A DNA stretch of 64,000 nt, taken from Selaginella moellendorffii (taxonomy: Eukaryota > Streptophyta > Lycopodiopsida > Selaginellales > Selaginellaceae). Positions within the stretch are counted from its first letter, which is position 1, and each line of letters opens with the position of its first letter. Shown here piece after piece: positions 34,983 through 48,155 of the stretch. The translations under genes were made by a program, and so were the position numbers. The notes under the pieces are model-generated. The model was not told where the DNA came from. It did not search any database and saw only the letters and a list, made by a program, of their open reading frames with translations. Where the stretch lies: positions 186,001-250,000 of the forward strand of contig NW_003314362.1 of assembly GCF_000143415.4 (NCBI RefSeq), in the 5' to 3' direction.

Positions 34983-35243
34983 TTGTTCTTGACGACGAGG
35001 AGGAGACGCTGCTCTGATCGTCATAGATTCCTCGCGAATTTCGTCATGGAAATGTATGGAAAGTGCGGGCGCGCCGCGGATGCCTTGGGTGTCCTCCACA
35101 AAATGGAAGATGGAAATGTTTTCTTCTGGAACGCATTTGCCCACAGCAGGCAAATGCCAGAAGTTCTGGTGCTCTTTCGGCAAATGCTCGTCGATATCGA
35201 ATTCTTGCAGCTATCAAAGGCGATGTGGCGGAGATCCAGGTGA
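34983..35243 (+). pseudogene. PPR fragment (forward), unit 2
   Basis: Same frame as unit 1; has the 14 bp that unit 1 lost just downstream. Confidence 0.7.
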
Positions 35244-35619
35244 GAAACACATGGTGAGAAACACCAGGAACCTCGACTTAAGTTGGCAGAAGGCCCGCTC
35301 CAGGCCTGGTTGAAAGACTACTGCTGGAGGGTAAATCAACCACGGCCTTTGGAGGAGGCCATACCCCTGCTGTCTGATCTCCTCGCAATCCTGGAGCTGA
35401 GACAATAACACCGTCACCATCTTTGGCTTGTCGTTGTAGTAATTGGAGCTTGGGGCGGCGATTGGGATGTGGCGCCGATCAGGCTGGGATGCCAGTCTCG
35501 AGCTCACACGGCAATGCCCTGGTTCCACCCGATGCAAGTGTCTGTCCAGTTCTTGGCAGAAGAAGATCTCGGCGATGGCATGCTCGCCAACGGAGCACCG
35601 TAACGCGGCGATGATTAGC

Positions 35620-35976
35620 GCGCGGATCGGCATTGATAGCTGCCAAGGGAAATAACTGGATGCTCGAAAAAGAGTAACAAGGGCAAATGCCGCGATCGCA
35701 ATCTTCCACGAGAAAGAACCTCGATCTTTCATCTTCTGGAAGATTTCCAGCGCCCGCACTTTCCATACCTTTCTATGACCAGATTAGCAAGGAACCTCGA
35801 GGCCGCTGGAGACGATTTTCCTCGTGGATGCGCCTTCCCCCTCCCAGATCTGTGCTCACCGCATTCTCGCCCAGGCGCCCACCGCTGGAGATCGCTCCTC
35901 CTTCCTGCAAATCTTCGCTGGATGGCACCTCCTCGTCAAGGCTCAAGCACGATGCCATGGAAAACCACCGCCATTG
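35620..35976 (-). pseudogene. PPR fragment (reverse), unit 2
   Basis: Here a 14-bp loss next to it leaves a longer open frame (35,759-35,214) beginning RALEIFQKMKDRG. Confidence 0.65.
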
Positions 35977-37233
35977 CCATTATACGCTACTGCTGCACAT
36001 TTTCGATCCAGGGGGCTCTTTACCCGGGCGGTGTGCTGCTGCCGGGCGTGCTCTATGAGTCGAGCAGCATGGTCTTTCTTCTCAGTCTTAGACATCTTCA
36101 AACTAGGCTCACAAGCACAAGCACTGCTTTTCCGCGGTATGTATGGTTCTTCTCGTGCTCATTTTGTTTATACTCTTGTCCAGTCCAGATCACTTCATTC
36201 CTCATCTTCGCCACCCTTTGGCCTCGAGCATTTTCCAAGATAAAATGGAGGCCTGTAGTTCATCAACATCCAAGGCGTGGAGTGACCACAGCGCAACGTG
36301 TGATGAGATGAGTTGGTGACCTGGTATACGTTTTTTGTGTTATGCCATCTGCTCTTTGGAAACTTTTGAGAAAGCTGGCTCTGAGCTGATTGAGTTTGAG
36401 CTTGGTCAAGGCTCTCACAGGTTTATTGGATCTCTGGTGCAACCCTGGAGTTTTGTTTGCGGGTGAGTAAGCTTTCACGGTTTCAGAGCAATATATTATA
36501 TTATTGCCAAGAGAAGGCATCAAAACTTGGAGCTCCAGAGTCTCACGCCCCGAGGATTTGAAAGGATCCAAACCTATGGACCTCCAGCTTGGACAACCAA
36601 GTGAAGAATAGATTCCCGGGACCATGGTGCCTGGATCAAATCAAACTCGAGCTCAGACAAGCCATCTTCCAGAACAATATCTTAAACGGATGTTGCTGGT
36701 TCTTGTTGCAGCATACTTATACTTTGTTTCTCAAAAGTAGCTTCTGCATCAGCTGCTTGCTCAGATTGAGATGCAGAGTCCATCCAACCCGTTTTGTTTG
36801 CCATGGCCTCGCCAGAGCATGGACAAAGTGAGAGTTTCATTCCATCGAGAAGAGAATGGTTTCTTTCTTGAGCTTGACAGCAGCAACGCGCTGCGCGCCA
36901 TGCGCCCACAAAACGAAAATCTCTTGCGCCGCTGTTTACATGATGGTATACGTTAAGAAGCAATTAGTGTAGACTTTGGACGGGAACCTGATGGCCGGAT
37001 ATCTGGCTAGAATAAAAAAATATATTGGCAAGGTCACAGGTTCGAACCCACAGCCAGAGACCCAATCAAATTTTTTTGTATGAACGAGGGATTTCTCTTC
37101 TCCGCAAAGTCGCTCTCGGCAGCGTTGCTGGAGCTAAATCTTCTCTCGTGCCGATCCCCCCAAATGATCCACGCCGCCGCGCCGGGTTCAGGCTCTTGGA
37201 TCGCGCGATATTCCCTTTCGCTGGCAAATGCGA

Positions 37234-37495
37234 GCAGCAAGAACAGGGCATTCGATGGATGCGGCGTCAATCTTGTTCGATTATCGTCTCCTGGAACGCG
37301 ATGGTCACCGCGTATGTGGCGGCATCCCGCATCCGAGAGTGAGAGTCTATGTTTGATTGCGTCTCAGAGCGCCATGGAACTCGATGATAATGGCTCTCGC
37401 GCAGCAGGGGCAAATTGTGGCAGCGAAATCGAGCTTGGGCAAAAACGCCGGCCAAGGATCTGGTGTCCTGGACGAATCTACTGCCCAGAATGACA
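37234..37495 (+). pseudogene. PPR fragment with end motifs, unit 2
   Basis: As in unit 1, but a stop codon (TGA for TGT) follows RIRE, as in units 3 and 4. Confidence 0.7.
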
Positions 37496-37748
37496 GGACG
37501 TTCCATGGGTTCCCCTTCCAGCAGTGAATAGCAGAGGGGGGATTTGGCCACCTCCAAAGAAATGTTTGATTTCATGCCGGATGAAGACGGTATTGATTCG
37601 GCCAGTAGCTGCTCTCCAGGATCCGCGCGTGGATCCTCTGGCCTCGCAGCCCCTGGATGTCGTCCACGTGGACAATCAGATAGATTCCAAATCTTGTTTT
37701 TCAAATAAGAGGTGCTGAAATAATATTTTGTTATCTCCCAGTGTTCAT

Positions 37749-37824
37749 GGCTTTGTGGTTATAGCATGCACGCTGTAATGTTCTATTGTGAAGGGTTGCT
37801 GGGTTCGATTCCCATCCGCCTCAA
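37749..37824 (+). repeat. tRNA-like SINE head, unit 2
   Basis: Same as unit 1 apart from one G-to-A at the 3' end. Confidence 0.6.
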
Positions 37825-38077
37825 CTTTCAATTAAGAATAGTACGGTGTTAGGGTCGCCCCCTAACATGAACACTATTTTATTATTTTATTATTAAATTA
37901 ACTGAACTTTTAAACGCAGTTTATATTAGTGGTAACTACAAACAAATAAAAGGTTAAGAGCGATACATCACAGCCGTTGGATTAAAGGATATTTTAGAAT
38001 ATACCATCCAAACCGTTAGATTTTAGTGCGGCTACGGTTTCGCGAGGTGAGAGAGACTCGGGTATTCGTCTTCCTCT

Positions 38078-38557
38078 GTGCAGCGGAAAGCTGCCATCTC
38101 TCGATGTTTGGGTGGCTTGAATCCCTCGGAGCTCTCCATCCGGTTGCACCCAGACAAAGGCCACGTTTTCCATCCCCTCTCTCTCAACTACACAACGGGC
38201 CTGTCGTGCCGGACTTGGGACGAGCTGGTCCAGGAGCTCAGCTGCATCTATTCTGACGCAATTGCTTCGCTCCCTGACACATTCCTTCCGGACGCCAAGA
38301 CGCGGCAAAATGCGGCGATCATCCAAGGCATCCAGCCGCCCAAGGACGAAAGGGAGCCGGCTTGGATGTCGAAAACCGAAAACCGAAAGATTCCAAGGAT
38401 TCAAATGAAGAAACCTCGATACCCAAAGAGCCTCACCATGGATTTTAGACGATTCCTGGTGCCGGATAGCCACACACAAAAAAAATTCAAAAAATGGATG
38501 GATTTAACAGCAAATGAAATCAATCAAGATGTGGACGTTAGATCTTGCTTCACCTGA
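38078..38557 (+). CDS. Uncharacterised 159-codon open frame, unit 2
   Basis: Same protein as in unit 1, as far as I can see without a residue change. Confidence 0.3.
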   Translation: MQRKAAISRCLGGLNPSELSIRLHPDKGHVFHPLSLNYTTGLSCRTWDELVQELSCIYSDAIASLPDTFLPDAKTRQNAAIIQGIQPPKDEREPAWMSKTENRKIPRIQMKKPRYPKSLTMDFRRFLVPDSHTQKKFKKWMDLTANEINQDVDVRSCFT

Positions 38558-38972
38558 TATATAGAAGCGACTATGTTCAGGAAGTGAAATCTCCCATTAC
38601 CAAGACAAAATATGTAGATCCTATTTTAAAAGCTTCGAAGTGATTACTGTATTGATGCTATTCGTGATGGATAAAGTAGTATCCTAAGAATTGCAACGAC
38701 TTCCATCATTAGGACCATCCAAGGCGTCGTTGCCCTCACAAAGAACAGCTTCGGTCAAATCCCGGAGAAGAATCCAGTACCGTGGATCCTCGCATGTTCA
38801 CGAGATCCTGCGCAAGACCATTGTCTGCTGGATAGCTCTCACGCAAGTTTCAACTTGAGCGCCGCCAGGAGCATGTTTGAGAGCATGAAGATGCGCACCT
38901 TGGTTTCCTGGACCACCAACGCTCAAAACGCTTGAAGGACAAAATCAGGAGTCAGAACCATACTCAGGTGCT

Positions 38973-39695
38973 TCAATCCCTTTCGAAAGCTTCCACAGTC
39001 AGACCGTTTGCTTCTACATCCCAAAGAAACCAGGGGATACCTCCAAACCATTCAAACGCCATTTCAGCAGCATTCACTCTCTGCGTTATCTCTTTGGCTT
39101 CTTCCGATCCACTCTCGTAGTCTGTCACGCGTTTCCTCCAAGAAGACACAAGAGCATCGCACTCCTGCTTTTCCCACGCAGGCAGATAGCGAGTGAACGT
39201 TGTCCGCTTGGCTTTTCTGACATTGAACTCGTCTGGTGATGAAGCAGCAACAAGGGTTTTATTTCCAACCATCCGCCCCAAGTCCACTCACAGATCGATG
39301 AGATGGTATCTACTTTGCTGTCCAGCACAATCTCCTGAGGGAAGTCTTCTCTATTCACCACCCTGAGCTTTGTTACCCTTGAACATCAAAACAGTCGCTC
39401 TGGACTCGTAGATCATGACCGGAAGTACCAGACGAATGCAGATTTACCAACCCCCGAATTTCCATTCAAATGGCAGCACAACATCCACATGAACGGCACC
39501 AGGATCTTCCTGATCTCTTTGTACAACCCATCGAATATCTCCTTCACGTACAGCTTCAGAATATTGCTGTGGAATGTGGGCAGACGAGCACCTTGAGCAA
39601 GAAATTTCATCCGTTCCAGATGGAACATTGATCCACCATGCCTGCTGAGATCTCCTAACATAGACTGCATGTTCCCACAGGAGGCAAAGCATATT
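38973..39695 (-). pseudogene. Crinkler/RHS-type P-loop NTPase remnant, unit 2
   Basis: The best copy. Upstream frame LYVKEIFDGLYKEIRKILVP leads straight into GNSGVGKSAFVWYF, a full Walker A with Ser. A stop and frameshift follow, then the SSPDEFNVRKAKRTTFTRYL and FEWFGGIPWFLWD blocks. Cannot make one protein as it stands. Confidence 0.55.
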
Positions 39696-40314
39696 ATTGT
39701 ACGTTTTAATTGAAAAGCATTTAGCTCAATGAGCTCAACTCCTTAAAATGGACATTCCAACAATGGCCTAATCTTCATTATTGAGCTTAGTCCTGGGTTC
39801 ATTTTAAAAGATTGTAACCGAGCTTAGTCTTTGTACTGTGGGTTCCTTGTAAAAGATTGTAATTAGAAGCTCTATTAGCTAAAAGAGTGATGGAATCACA
39901 AGGAATCCAATCACGGTGGCATTCTTCAGGCCACTTTAGCACACGACAATGACATCCTCAATGTTAACAATCCACCTTGCGTGTACTAGTGCTCCACGAT
40001 CGGGCAAGCCTCTGCATAGGTTCATCATTTGGCGAGGAGCCCCACGTAGCTACATGTTATAACTTATGCTCTAGCATTCTTGAGGCCAGTTTCGTCCTAC
40101 TAGATGGTACATCCTGACAAAGAACTTTTCTGATTTCGGAAGTGAATGTGATCTAGTCGGGAGCCATTCCTTCCAAGACCATCTCCTGGTAGAGGATCAA
40201 ATTAAAGCGTGGAAGAAATTCCCAGTGAGAGCGTAGGCCTAGCAGTCCATGCGACAATGTTGTGGCATTTGATCGAACATTGCCCGTGCCATGTGTGTGT
40301 CGTTTTGAGTGTAG
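39696..40314. other. AT-rich spacer of the unit, no gene
   Basis: Present in units 2, 3 (50,356-50,980) and 4 (60,971-61,605), deleted from unit 1. It has a short imperfect direct repeat (GAGCTTAGTC...AAAAGATTGTAA, twice near 39,783-39,862). In unit 4 about 20 bp are added near 61,005. No coding sequence seen. Confidence 0.5.
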
Positions 40315-41150
40315 AACTCATGCTTTTCCATGGTATGTATGGTTCTTCTCGTGCTCATTTTGCTTATACTATTGTCCAGATTGCTTCATTCCTCATAGAT
40401 GTATTTTCCAAGATAAATGGAGGCCTGTAGTTCATCAACATCCAAGGCGTGGAGTGACCACAATGCAACTTGTGATGAGACGAGTTTGTGACCTTTGTAT
40501 TATGCCTTCTGCTCTTTGGAAACTTTTGAGACAGCTTGTTCTCAGCTGATTGAGTTTAAGCTCGGTCAAGGCTTTCACAAGATTGGACAATAGTGTGAAA
40601 GACAAATGCCAAAACCATGTGTTTAAGGACAAGCTTAACTAGCTAGTTGCACCAAGATCACCACCAATTCCATGAGGTGTGACTTGTTTATGTTGAATCT
40701 AGGATTTTCCTCGAGAGCTTCCCTGGTTTATTGGATGTCTGGTGCAACCCTGGAGTTTTTTTTGCAGGTGAGTAAGCTTTCACGGTTTCAGAGCAATATA
40801 TTATTGCCAAGAAAAGGCATCAAAAGTTGGAGCAGGATTTGAAAGGATCGAAACCTATGGACCTCCAAGCTTTGACAACCAAGTGAAGAATAGATGGGAC
40901 CAGGGTGCCTGGATCAAATCAAACTCGAGCTCAGCCAAGCCATCTTCCACGACAATACCTTAAACGGTTGTTGCTGGTTCTTGTTGCAGCATACTTACGC
41001 TTTGTTTCTCAAAAGTAGCCTTTGCATCAGCTGCTTGTCAAATTGAGACAAAGAGTCCACCCATTTTGTTTGCCATGGCCTCGCCAGAGCATGGAGTGAG
41101 TGAGAGTTTCATTCCATTGAGAAGAGAATGGTTTCTTTCTTGAGCTTGAC
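40315..41150 (+). repeat. Internal duplication B2 of the unit (unit 2 copy)
   Basis: Second copy of block B, differing from B1 by several indels. Unit 1 keeps only its right half (30,130-30,540); units 3 and 4 have it from about 50,985 and 61,610. Confidence 0.8.
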
Positions 41151-41514
41151 TGCAGCAGATTTTTCTAGACATGCAAAACAACAGAAATCTTATAAAACCC
41201 ACCTTGCATATGTCTCATGAATAAGTTCGAACTTTTCAGGAGTATTGGTGGGCCTCAAGCTCCTCTTTGTTTATAAATTGTTTATAAATGTAAATGCTCT
41301 TGTGCAGGAAGCTTATGAATACTTCTTATGAAAAGCACCTCAACTCTTGTATCCATTTTCGTGGCTCGATTTTGGTAGCATCTGTAACGTTATGTGGCTG
41401 TAGAGTGGCTGTTGCCTGATGCATTCTTGAAACACTTTGCTCTCTTTAACAGAAGAAACAGTCTGTTGTAACACACAAAGCTTAGACATTTTTCCCAAAA
41501 GGAAAGAAATATAC

Positions 41515-41837
41515 CTTGAGGTATAGTCTGAAGCCGTGTCCCACAACTTGACGCCCAAGGAAGTTAATCACCCATGTCGGAACAAGGTCGAGCTTAAGGT
41601 CCAGGTGTATTACTGCTCTGTAAAAGAAATAGTGACTATCTTAAGAAGAAAACAAAAAAAAAAAAAAAAACTAATAGTGTACCTTATGTAGCATTTCTCG
41701 TCGCTAATCTTCTGGAGGATGAATCCACCGTTGGCTTCCATGCGAATGACGCCCTCTTTTGGAGGAGGCAAATGAGAAGCATTAAACCCATGGATGGTCT
41801 CCTTGACGATAGTCTCTGCTTCCTGGGGGACCTGGCA
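41515..41837 (-). pseudogene. START-domain exon remnants, unit 2
   Basis: Exons about 41,822-41,683 and 41,617-41,515; Val-to-Ala change (AETIV) against unit 1. Confidence 0.65.
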
Positions 41838-42760
41838 AATCACCACCATTGGAGTGAATAAAATAACAAAAGAGGCACAGTGATTGATAGCTTAACTGTT
41901 CGCAAGCAGCCAACCACGGCATCCAATTCAGGTAGCTCCAGTTCGAAAGACGTGACCAGCATTTCTCTTGTCGCAAACGGCCATGGAACCTTGCACCTGG
42001 CAAGAGCTTGTAGAATTTAAACGCGGGACGGAGGAGCTGCTGCACTACCACCAGCGTTGTGGCTTTTGGATTGATCAGCAGGGCACAAGGGATGTACGTT
42101 GTAGTGAAAGCATTGCTTTCCCACAGTTCATCTTTCGCCCTTTTTGCTCTGAATACTCTTGTTGTGGACAGCCACCTTTTGGCCCCGAGTACTTTCCATG
42201 CATTGCCCCCTCTTCTTCACACAGGGTGTGACTTGAAATTTCATGGATTTTTTCTTGTTGCTGCTAGGAACAAGCATCAAACTTGGATAGAACACGACAA
42301 GAAAGCCCCTTGATGAAATCTCAAGCTCCCCAGGATTTGAAAGAACAGAGAAGTGCCTCCAGCCTTGTACTCTTAACTTTGCTGCTAATCAAGAGCGTGC
42401 CTGGATCAATTTAATCTTCAATGCTCAACCAAGCCATCTTTGGACATTCAGTCGTTGGATGCAGGGAAACCTTGTTTCTCAAAAGAAGAAAAGGTAGGTT
42501 ATCCCAGGGATTCAGTGGTGAAATCTTCATTCCATAATGGTTTCTTTCTTGGGCTTGACAACCGCAGAAAGGATGACAGCCTTATAAAACGTTCCCACGG
42601 GTTTAGAAAGGATGCTTAGCTTGCGCCGTTATGGTGAAGGTATGATATACGTTAAGAAGCAATTAGTGTCCGATTTGGACGGGAACCTGATGGCAAGGTC
42701 ACAGGTTCGAATCCACAGCCAGAGACCCAATCAAAACATTTTGCAACGCTTCTCCCTCCT

Positions 42761-42961
42761 TTGCATCTTGCAAGCTACTGTGATCAGAGCGAGCTCTTCT
42801 GCCTGCAGTCATCTCGGGATGAGAACTACTTGTCGTCCATAGCCCAAGACTACAGCATGTCCACGATCATGGAACACTTAAGATGCTTGGTGGATCTGCT
42901 GGGGAGATCTGGGAAGCTAGACGAGGCCAGTGTCGAGCCAAATTTCAGCGCTGGAGAATGA
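42761..42961 (+). pseudogene. PPR fragment closing unit 2
   Basis: Identical reading to unit 1. Confidence 0.7.
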
Positions 42962-43366
42962 AAGAGTGGGGAAAAGTCCGATGCTAGTTGGACCTGTCCT
43001 CTGGGCTGGAGATCATGACTCACAGCCATTCGAAGGTTGCCAAAACTCTTGGGCATCGGTAAACCGATGTCCAGGGTCGTGTCCTGTCTCTGCTCCGCTA
43101 TAGCTGGCGTTCCAGCTTGCAGAGTGTGCCGCTCAGCGTTCGTGTTCTTCCTTGGCAGTCTGCAGCACTCTGTGCGATCGTAACGAGGCTGCATTGCGAG
43201 TCACGCGAGGCGCAAGTTCCTCCTCCAAATCTATTATCGTTCCCCAGGATCCTTTCTCTCTGGGCTAGATCGACCACTGTCTTTTTTGTCTCTCGAGCCT
43301 GCGGGAGGGAGAAACAAGGAAATTCCAATATCGCGGAGAAACTCCAACATCGCCTACACTTGAAAA

Positions 43367-43403
43367 CCAGAGAACCACCAAGTGTTTTTAGGTGGTTCTC
43401 TGG
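43367..43403. repeat. Perfect 13-bp inverted repeat, unit 3
   Basis: CCAGAGAACCACC and its exact reverse complement, separated by 11 nt. Units 1 and 2 have only the right arm. Confidence 0.85.
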
Positions 43404-45381
43404 CTGTGGATTCGAACCTGTGACCTTGCCAATAAATCTCTTTATTCTAGCCAGATATCCGGCCAACAGGTTCCCGTCCAAATTAAACATTAATAGCCTG
43501 TTAAAGTGTTTCGCTTGTTCTTGATTTTGAGTGAATGGCACGCGTGCTGATTTCTTGTTCCGTATCAATCACGTGGGCAAGGTCGCGCGAACGTTTCCAA
43601 GCCTCTCTTCTTGGTTCCAAGATTTTTTTTGGAGCAAAATTTGTTTCTCGGAACAAGAAAAGTTTCTGGAAAATGAGCAAGTTTGATTTGATCCAACCAC
43701 CCTCTTGAAGAGCAGAGTTGAGAGGCATCTGGAAATGTCAAGAGTGGAGGTTGGGGTATTTATTTGTTTCTCTCTTCTTTGCAAGATCAAATCCTCTGGC
43801 CATGTTCAAGACCATGAAATTAAATACTCACTCCCAGATTTGGTGCAACTGATTAGACTCAGAACCTAAGGATTGATGCACCAGTGATTCCGTTGTTATT
43901 CACTGCAGCCTGTGAGAGCCTTGATCGAGCGTCAGGTGAGAGCAAAGAAGAAGCATGACAAGCGGTGGAATGATGCAACACAATGATCTGCAAGGACCCA
44001 CGTCAAGCCACTGCGAGAAACTAGAGAGAAGAAAGGCTACGCTCTCGCTCAGCTCCACTCTTTCTTACATGAGATTGGCACAAGCGCGGCAGTCAAACGC
44101 TGCTCGAAAGTGTGGAGCAGCGTATCGTTATCCAGGTCGTCAGTAGTCCTCGGCCATTCGCTATTTTGACGAAGCATGTAGGAGGAGCTAGTGGTGGATT
44201 CAAACTTGGACACCCCCTCTAGCTGAAATGCAATGATACTTTCGTAGACAAGGCTGCATTGCGAGTCACGCGGGCTGCAAGTTTAAGCTCCTCTCCTCGT
44301 CCAAACCTGTTGGCGTTCAAGCGAGCAATGCTGAGACGCGTTCCAGCATGACTTTAAAGCAAAAGGAAGAGTCTGGGCTAGATCGACACACTGACCATGA
44401 TCATCGTGGCTGCTGCTGCTGCTCAAGCACTCCAGCGAATTCCATAAAGACCCACCGGCAAATTCTTGCGCGAGCGAAGTAAAATTTAATTGGGTCTCTG
44501 GCTGTGGGTTCGAACCTGTGACCTTGCCAATAATTGTTTTTATTCTAGCCAGATATCCGGCCAACAGGTTCCCGTCCAAATTATGCATTAATAGCTTGTT
44601 AACGTGTTTGTTACTTTCATGAATCGTTTCTTGAAATTCTGGGCATGGCGCTCAGCTGGCACGCGAATGTTTCCCATCAGTTTGATTTGATCCAGGCACC
44701 CCCCTCAAGAGCACCGGTGCGTTCTGCCCAAGAGATTCGAGTTGCAAGGCATCTGGAAATGTCAAGAGTGCTGAAGGTTGGGGGTAGTTGTTTCTCTCTT
44801 CTTCGCAAGATGAAACCCTCGGGGAGCTTAATTCATCAAGACACCACCCAAAAGCTTCCAGTCTGATGCTTGTTCCTATAGAAAAACCATGTTCAAAACC
44901 ATGAAACAAAACAGAACATCTTTGAGTTGGTGCAACTAACTTAGACTCAGAACCTAAAGCTTGTTGCATCAGTGATATCCACTGTAGTCTAGTCCCAGAG
45001 TACGTTGTGAGAGCCTTGATCGAGCATCAGGTGAGAGCAAACAATTCCTCAAGAGCTGCTTGCAGGTTTAGACTCTGCATAGCTGATGGCTGACAAGAGA
45101 AGAAGCATGGCAAGCGAGGCGATGATACAACACAAGGATCTGCGAGGTTTGAAGAAGTCCCTCAACTGCTCCTGGGTACGTTAAGCCACTGCGAGCGTGG
45201 TAAGGGACATGAAAACGTGACTCCACTAGCCTAGTCACACCCACAAGCTTACGCGAAGCACTGCACTCGACACATCGCTTGGCGAAAATCGAAAGGTGGC
45301 AAAGATGAGGAATGAAGCTCAAGACAGTCTCTTGTGCGTTCTTGAGCGATCTGGACAAGAGTATATACATACCGCTTTAAA

Positions 45382-45576
45382 TCACAAAAGCAATGCTTGT
45401 GATGCTTGCTTTGCGAGGTATTGTTTGAAGGCTTGTCTTGGTTTGAGCCAGACCGGATCATCCAGCCAAGTGCAGCAGACAAGCGCTGCTCGGGTGAGGA
45501 ACTTCCTTGTTGGAATGCGAGCGAAAGTGCGGAGCAGCGTATCGTTATCCAGGTCGCCCAATGGTGGCAGCGTCAC
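45382..45576 (-). pseudogene. F-box domain fragment, unit 3
   Basis: Carries VCCTWLDD, an Ala-to-Thr change shared only with unit 4. Confidence 0.6.
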
Positions 45577-45651
45577 CTCTGCTATCGCTGCCCTTGCGCC
45601 ATTTGCTATTTGGACGAAGCTTACATGTAGTTAACGAATGGTTCCATCGCA

Positions 45652-45912
45652 TTGTTCTTGACGACGAGGAGGAGACGCTGCTCTGATCGTCATAGATTCC
45701 TCGCGAATTTCGTCATGGAAATGTATGGAAAGTGCGGGCGCGCCGCGGATGCCTTGGGTGTCCTCCACAAAATGGAAGATGGAAATGTTTTCTTCTGGAA
45801 CGCATTTGCCCACAGCAGGCAAATGCCAGAAGTTCTGGTGCTCTTTCGGCAAATGCTCGCCGATATCGAATTCTTGCAGCTATCAAAGGCGATGTGGCGG
45901 AGATCCAGGTGA
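45652..45912 (+). pseudogene. PPR fragment (forward), unit 3
   Basis: Differs by a Val-to-Ala change (MLADIEF). Confidence 0.7.
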
Positions 45913-46299
45913 GAAACACATGGTGAGAAACACCAGGAACCTCGACTTAAGTTGGCAGAAGGCCCGCTCCAGGCCTGGTTGAAAGACTACTGCTGGAGGG
46001 TAAATCAACCACGGCCTTTGGAGGAGGCCATACCCCTGCTGTCTGATCTCCTCGCAATCCTGGAGCTGAGACAATAACACCGTCACCATCTTTGGCTTGT
46101 CGTTGTAGTAATTGGAGCTTGGGGCGGCGATTGGGATGTGGCGCCGATCAGGCTGGGATGCCAGTCTCGAGCTCACAGGGCAATGCCCTGGTTCCACCCG
46201 ATGCAAGGGTCTGTCCAGTTCTTGGGAGAAGAAGATCTCGGCGATGGCATGCTTGCCAACGGAGCACCGTAACGCGGTGATGATTAGCGCATGGATCTC

Positions 46300-46656
46300 C
46301 CCTGGATCGGCATTGATAGCTGCCAAGAGAAATAACTGGATGCTCGAAAAAGAGTAACAAGGGCAAATGCCGCGATCGCAATCTTCCACGAGAAAGAACC
46401 TCGATCTTTCATCTTCTGGAAGATTTCCAGCGCCCGCACTTTCCATACCTTTCTATGACCAGATTAGCAAGGAACCTCGAGGCCGCTGGAGACGATTTTC
46501 CTCGTGGATGCGCCTTCCCCCTCCCAGATCTGTGCTCACCGCATTCTCGCCCAGGCGCCCACCGCTGGAGATCGCTCCTCCTTCCTGCAAATCTTCGCTG
46601 GATGGCACCTCCTCGTCAAGGCTCAAGAACGATGCCATGGAAAACCACCGCCATTG
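46300..46656 (-). pseudogene. PPR fragment (reverse), unit 3
   Basis: As in unit 1, with scattered single-base changes. Confidence 0.65.
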
Positions 46657-47913
46657 CCATTATACGCTACTGCTGCACATTTTCGATCCAGGGGGCTCTT
46701 TACCCGGGCGGTGTGCTGCTGCCGGGCGTGTTCTATGAGTCGAGCAGCATGGTCTTTCTTCTCAGTCTCAGACATCTTCAAACTAGGCTCACAAGCACAA
46801 GCACTGCTTTTCCGCGGTATGTATGGTTCTTCTCGTGCTCATTTTGTTTATACTCTTGTCCAGTCCAGATCGCTTCATTCCTCATCTTCGCCACCCTTTG
46901 GCCTCGAGCATTTTCCAAGATAAAATGGAGGCCTGTAGTTCATCAACATCCAAGGCGTGGAGTGACCACAGCGCAACTTGTGATGAGATGAGTTGGTGAC
47001 CTGGTATACGTTTTTTGTGTTACGCCATCTGCTCTTTGGAAAATTTTGAGAAAGCTTGCTCTGAGCTGATTGAGTTTGAGCTTGGTCAAGGCTCTCACAG
47101 GTTTATTGGATCTCTGGTGCAACCCTGGAGTTTTGTTTGCGGGTGAGTAAGCTTTCACGGTTTCAGAGCAATATATTATATTATTGCCAAGAGAAGGCAT
47201 CAAAACTTGGAGCTCCAGAGTCTCACGCCCCGAGGATTTGAAAGGATCCAAACCTATGGACCTCCAGCTTGGACAACCAAGTGAAGAATAGATTCCCGGG
47301 ACCATGGTGCCTGGATCAAATCAAACTCGAGCTCAGACAAGCCATCTTCCAGAACAATATCTTAAACGGATGTTGCTGGTTCTTGTTGCAGCATACTTAT
47401 ACTTTGTTTCTCAAAAGTAGCTTCTGCATCAGCTGCTTGCTCAGATTGAGATGCAGAGTCCATCCAACCCGTTTTGTTTGCCATGGCCTCGCCAGAGCAT
47501 GGAGAAAGTGAGAGTTTCATTCCATCGAGAAGAGAATGGTTTCTTTCTTGAGCTTGACAGCAGCAACGCGCTGCGCGCCATGTGCCCACAAAACGAAAAT
47601 CTCTTGCGCCGCTGTTTACATGATGGTATACGTTAAGAAGCAATTAGTGTACACTTTGGACGGGAACCTGATGGCCGGATATCTGGCTAGAATAAAAAAA
47701 TATATTGGCAAGGTCACAGGTTCGAACCCACAGCCAGAGACCCAATCAAATTTTTTTGTATGAACGAGGGATTTCTCTTCTCCGCAAAGTCGCTCTCGGC
47801 AGCGTTGCTGGAGCTAAATCTTCTCTCGTGCCGATCCCCCCGAATGATCCACGGTTCAGGCTCTTGGATCGCGCGATATTCCCTTTCGCTGGCAAATGCG
47901 AGCAGCAAGAACA

Positions 47914-48155
47914 GGGCATTCGATCGATGCGGCGTCAATCTTGTTCGATTATCGTCTCCTGGAACGCGATGGTCACCGCGTATGTGGCGGCATCCCGCAT
48001 CCGAGAGTGAGAGTCTATGTTTGATTGCGTCTCAGAGCGCCATGGAACTCGATGATAATGGCGCTCGCGCAGCAGGGGCAAATTGTGGCAGCGAAATCGA
48101 GCTTGGCCGGGCAAGGATCTGGTGTCCTGGACGAATCTACTGCCCAGAATGACAG
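47914..48155 (+). pseudogene. PPR fragment with end motifs, unit 3
   Basis: Has an extra small loss at about 48,107 that removes the start of the AKDLVSW unit. Confidence 0.7.

Larger units (their letters stand above)
32366..42984 (+). repeat. Array unit 2 (10.6 kb)
   Basis: Complete unit, 10,619 bp by landmark. Private changes: shortened tRNA-like repeat at 32,800-32,850, loss of a few tens of bases near 34,130-34,155, an 11-bp GC insertion at about 37,174, and a 14-bp loss near 35,620. Confidence 0.95.
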
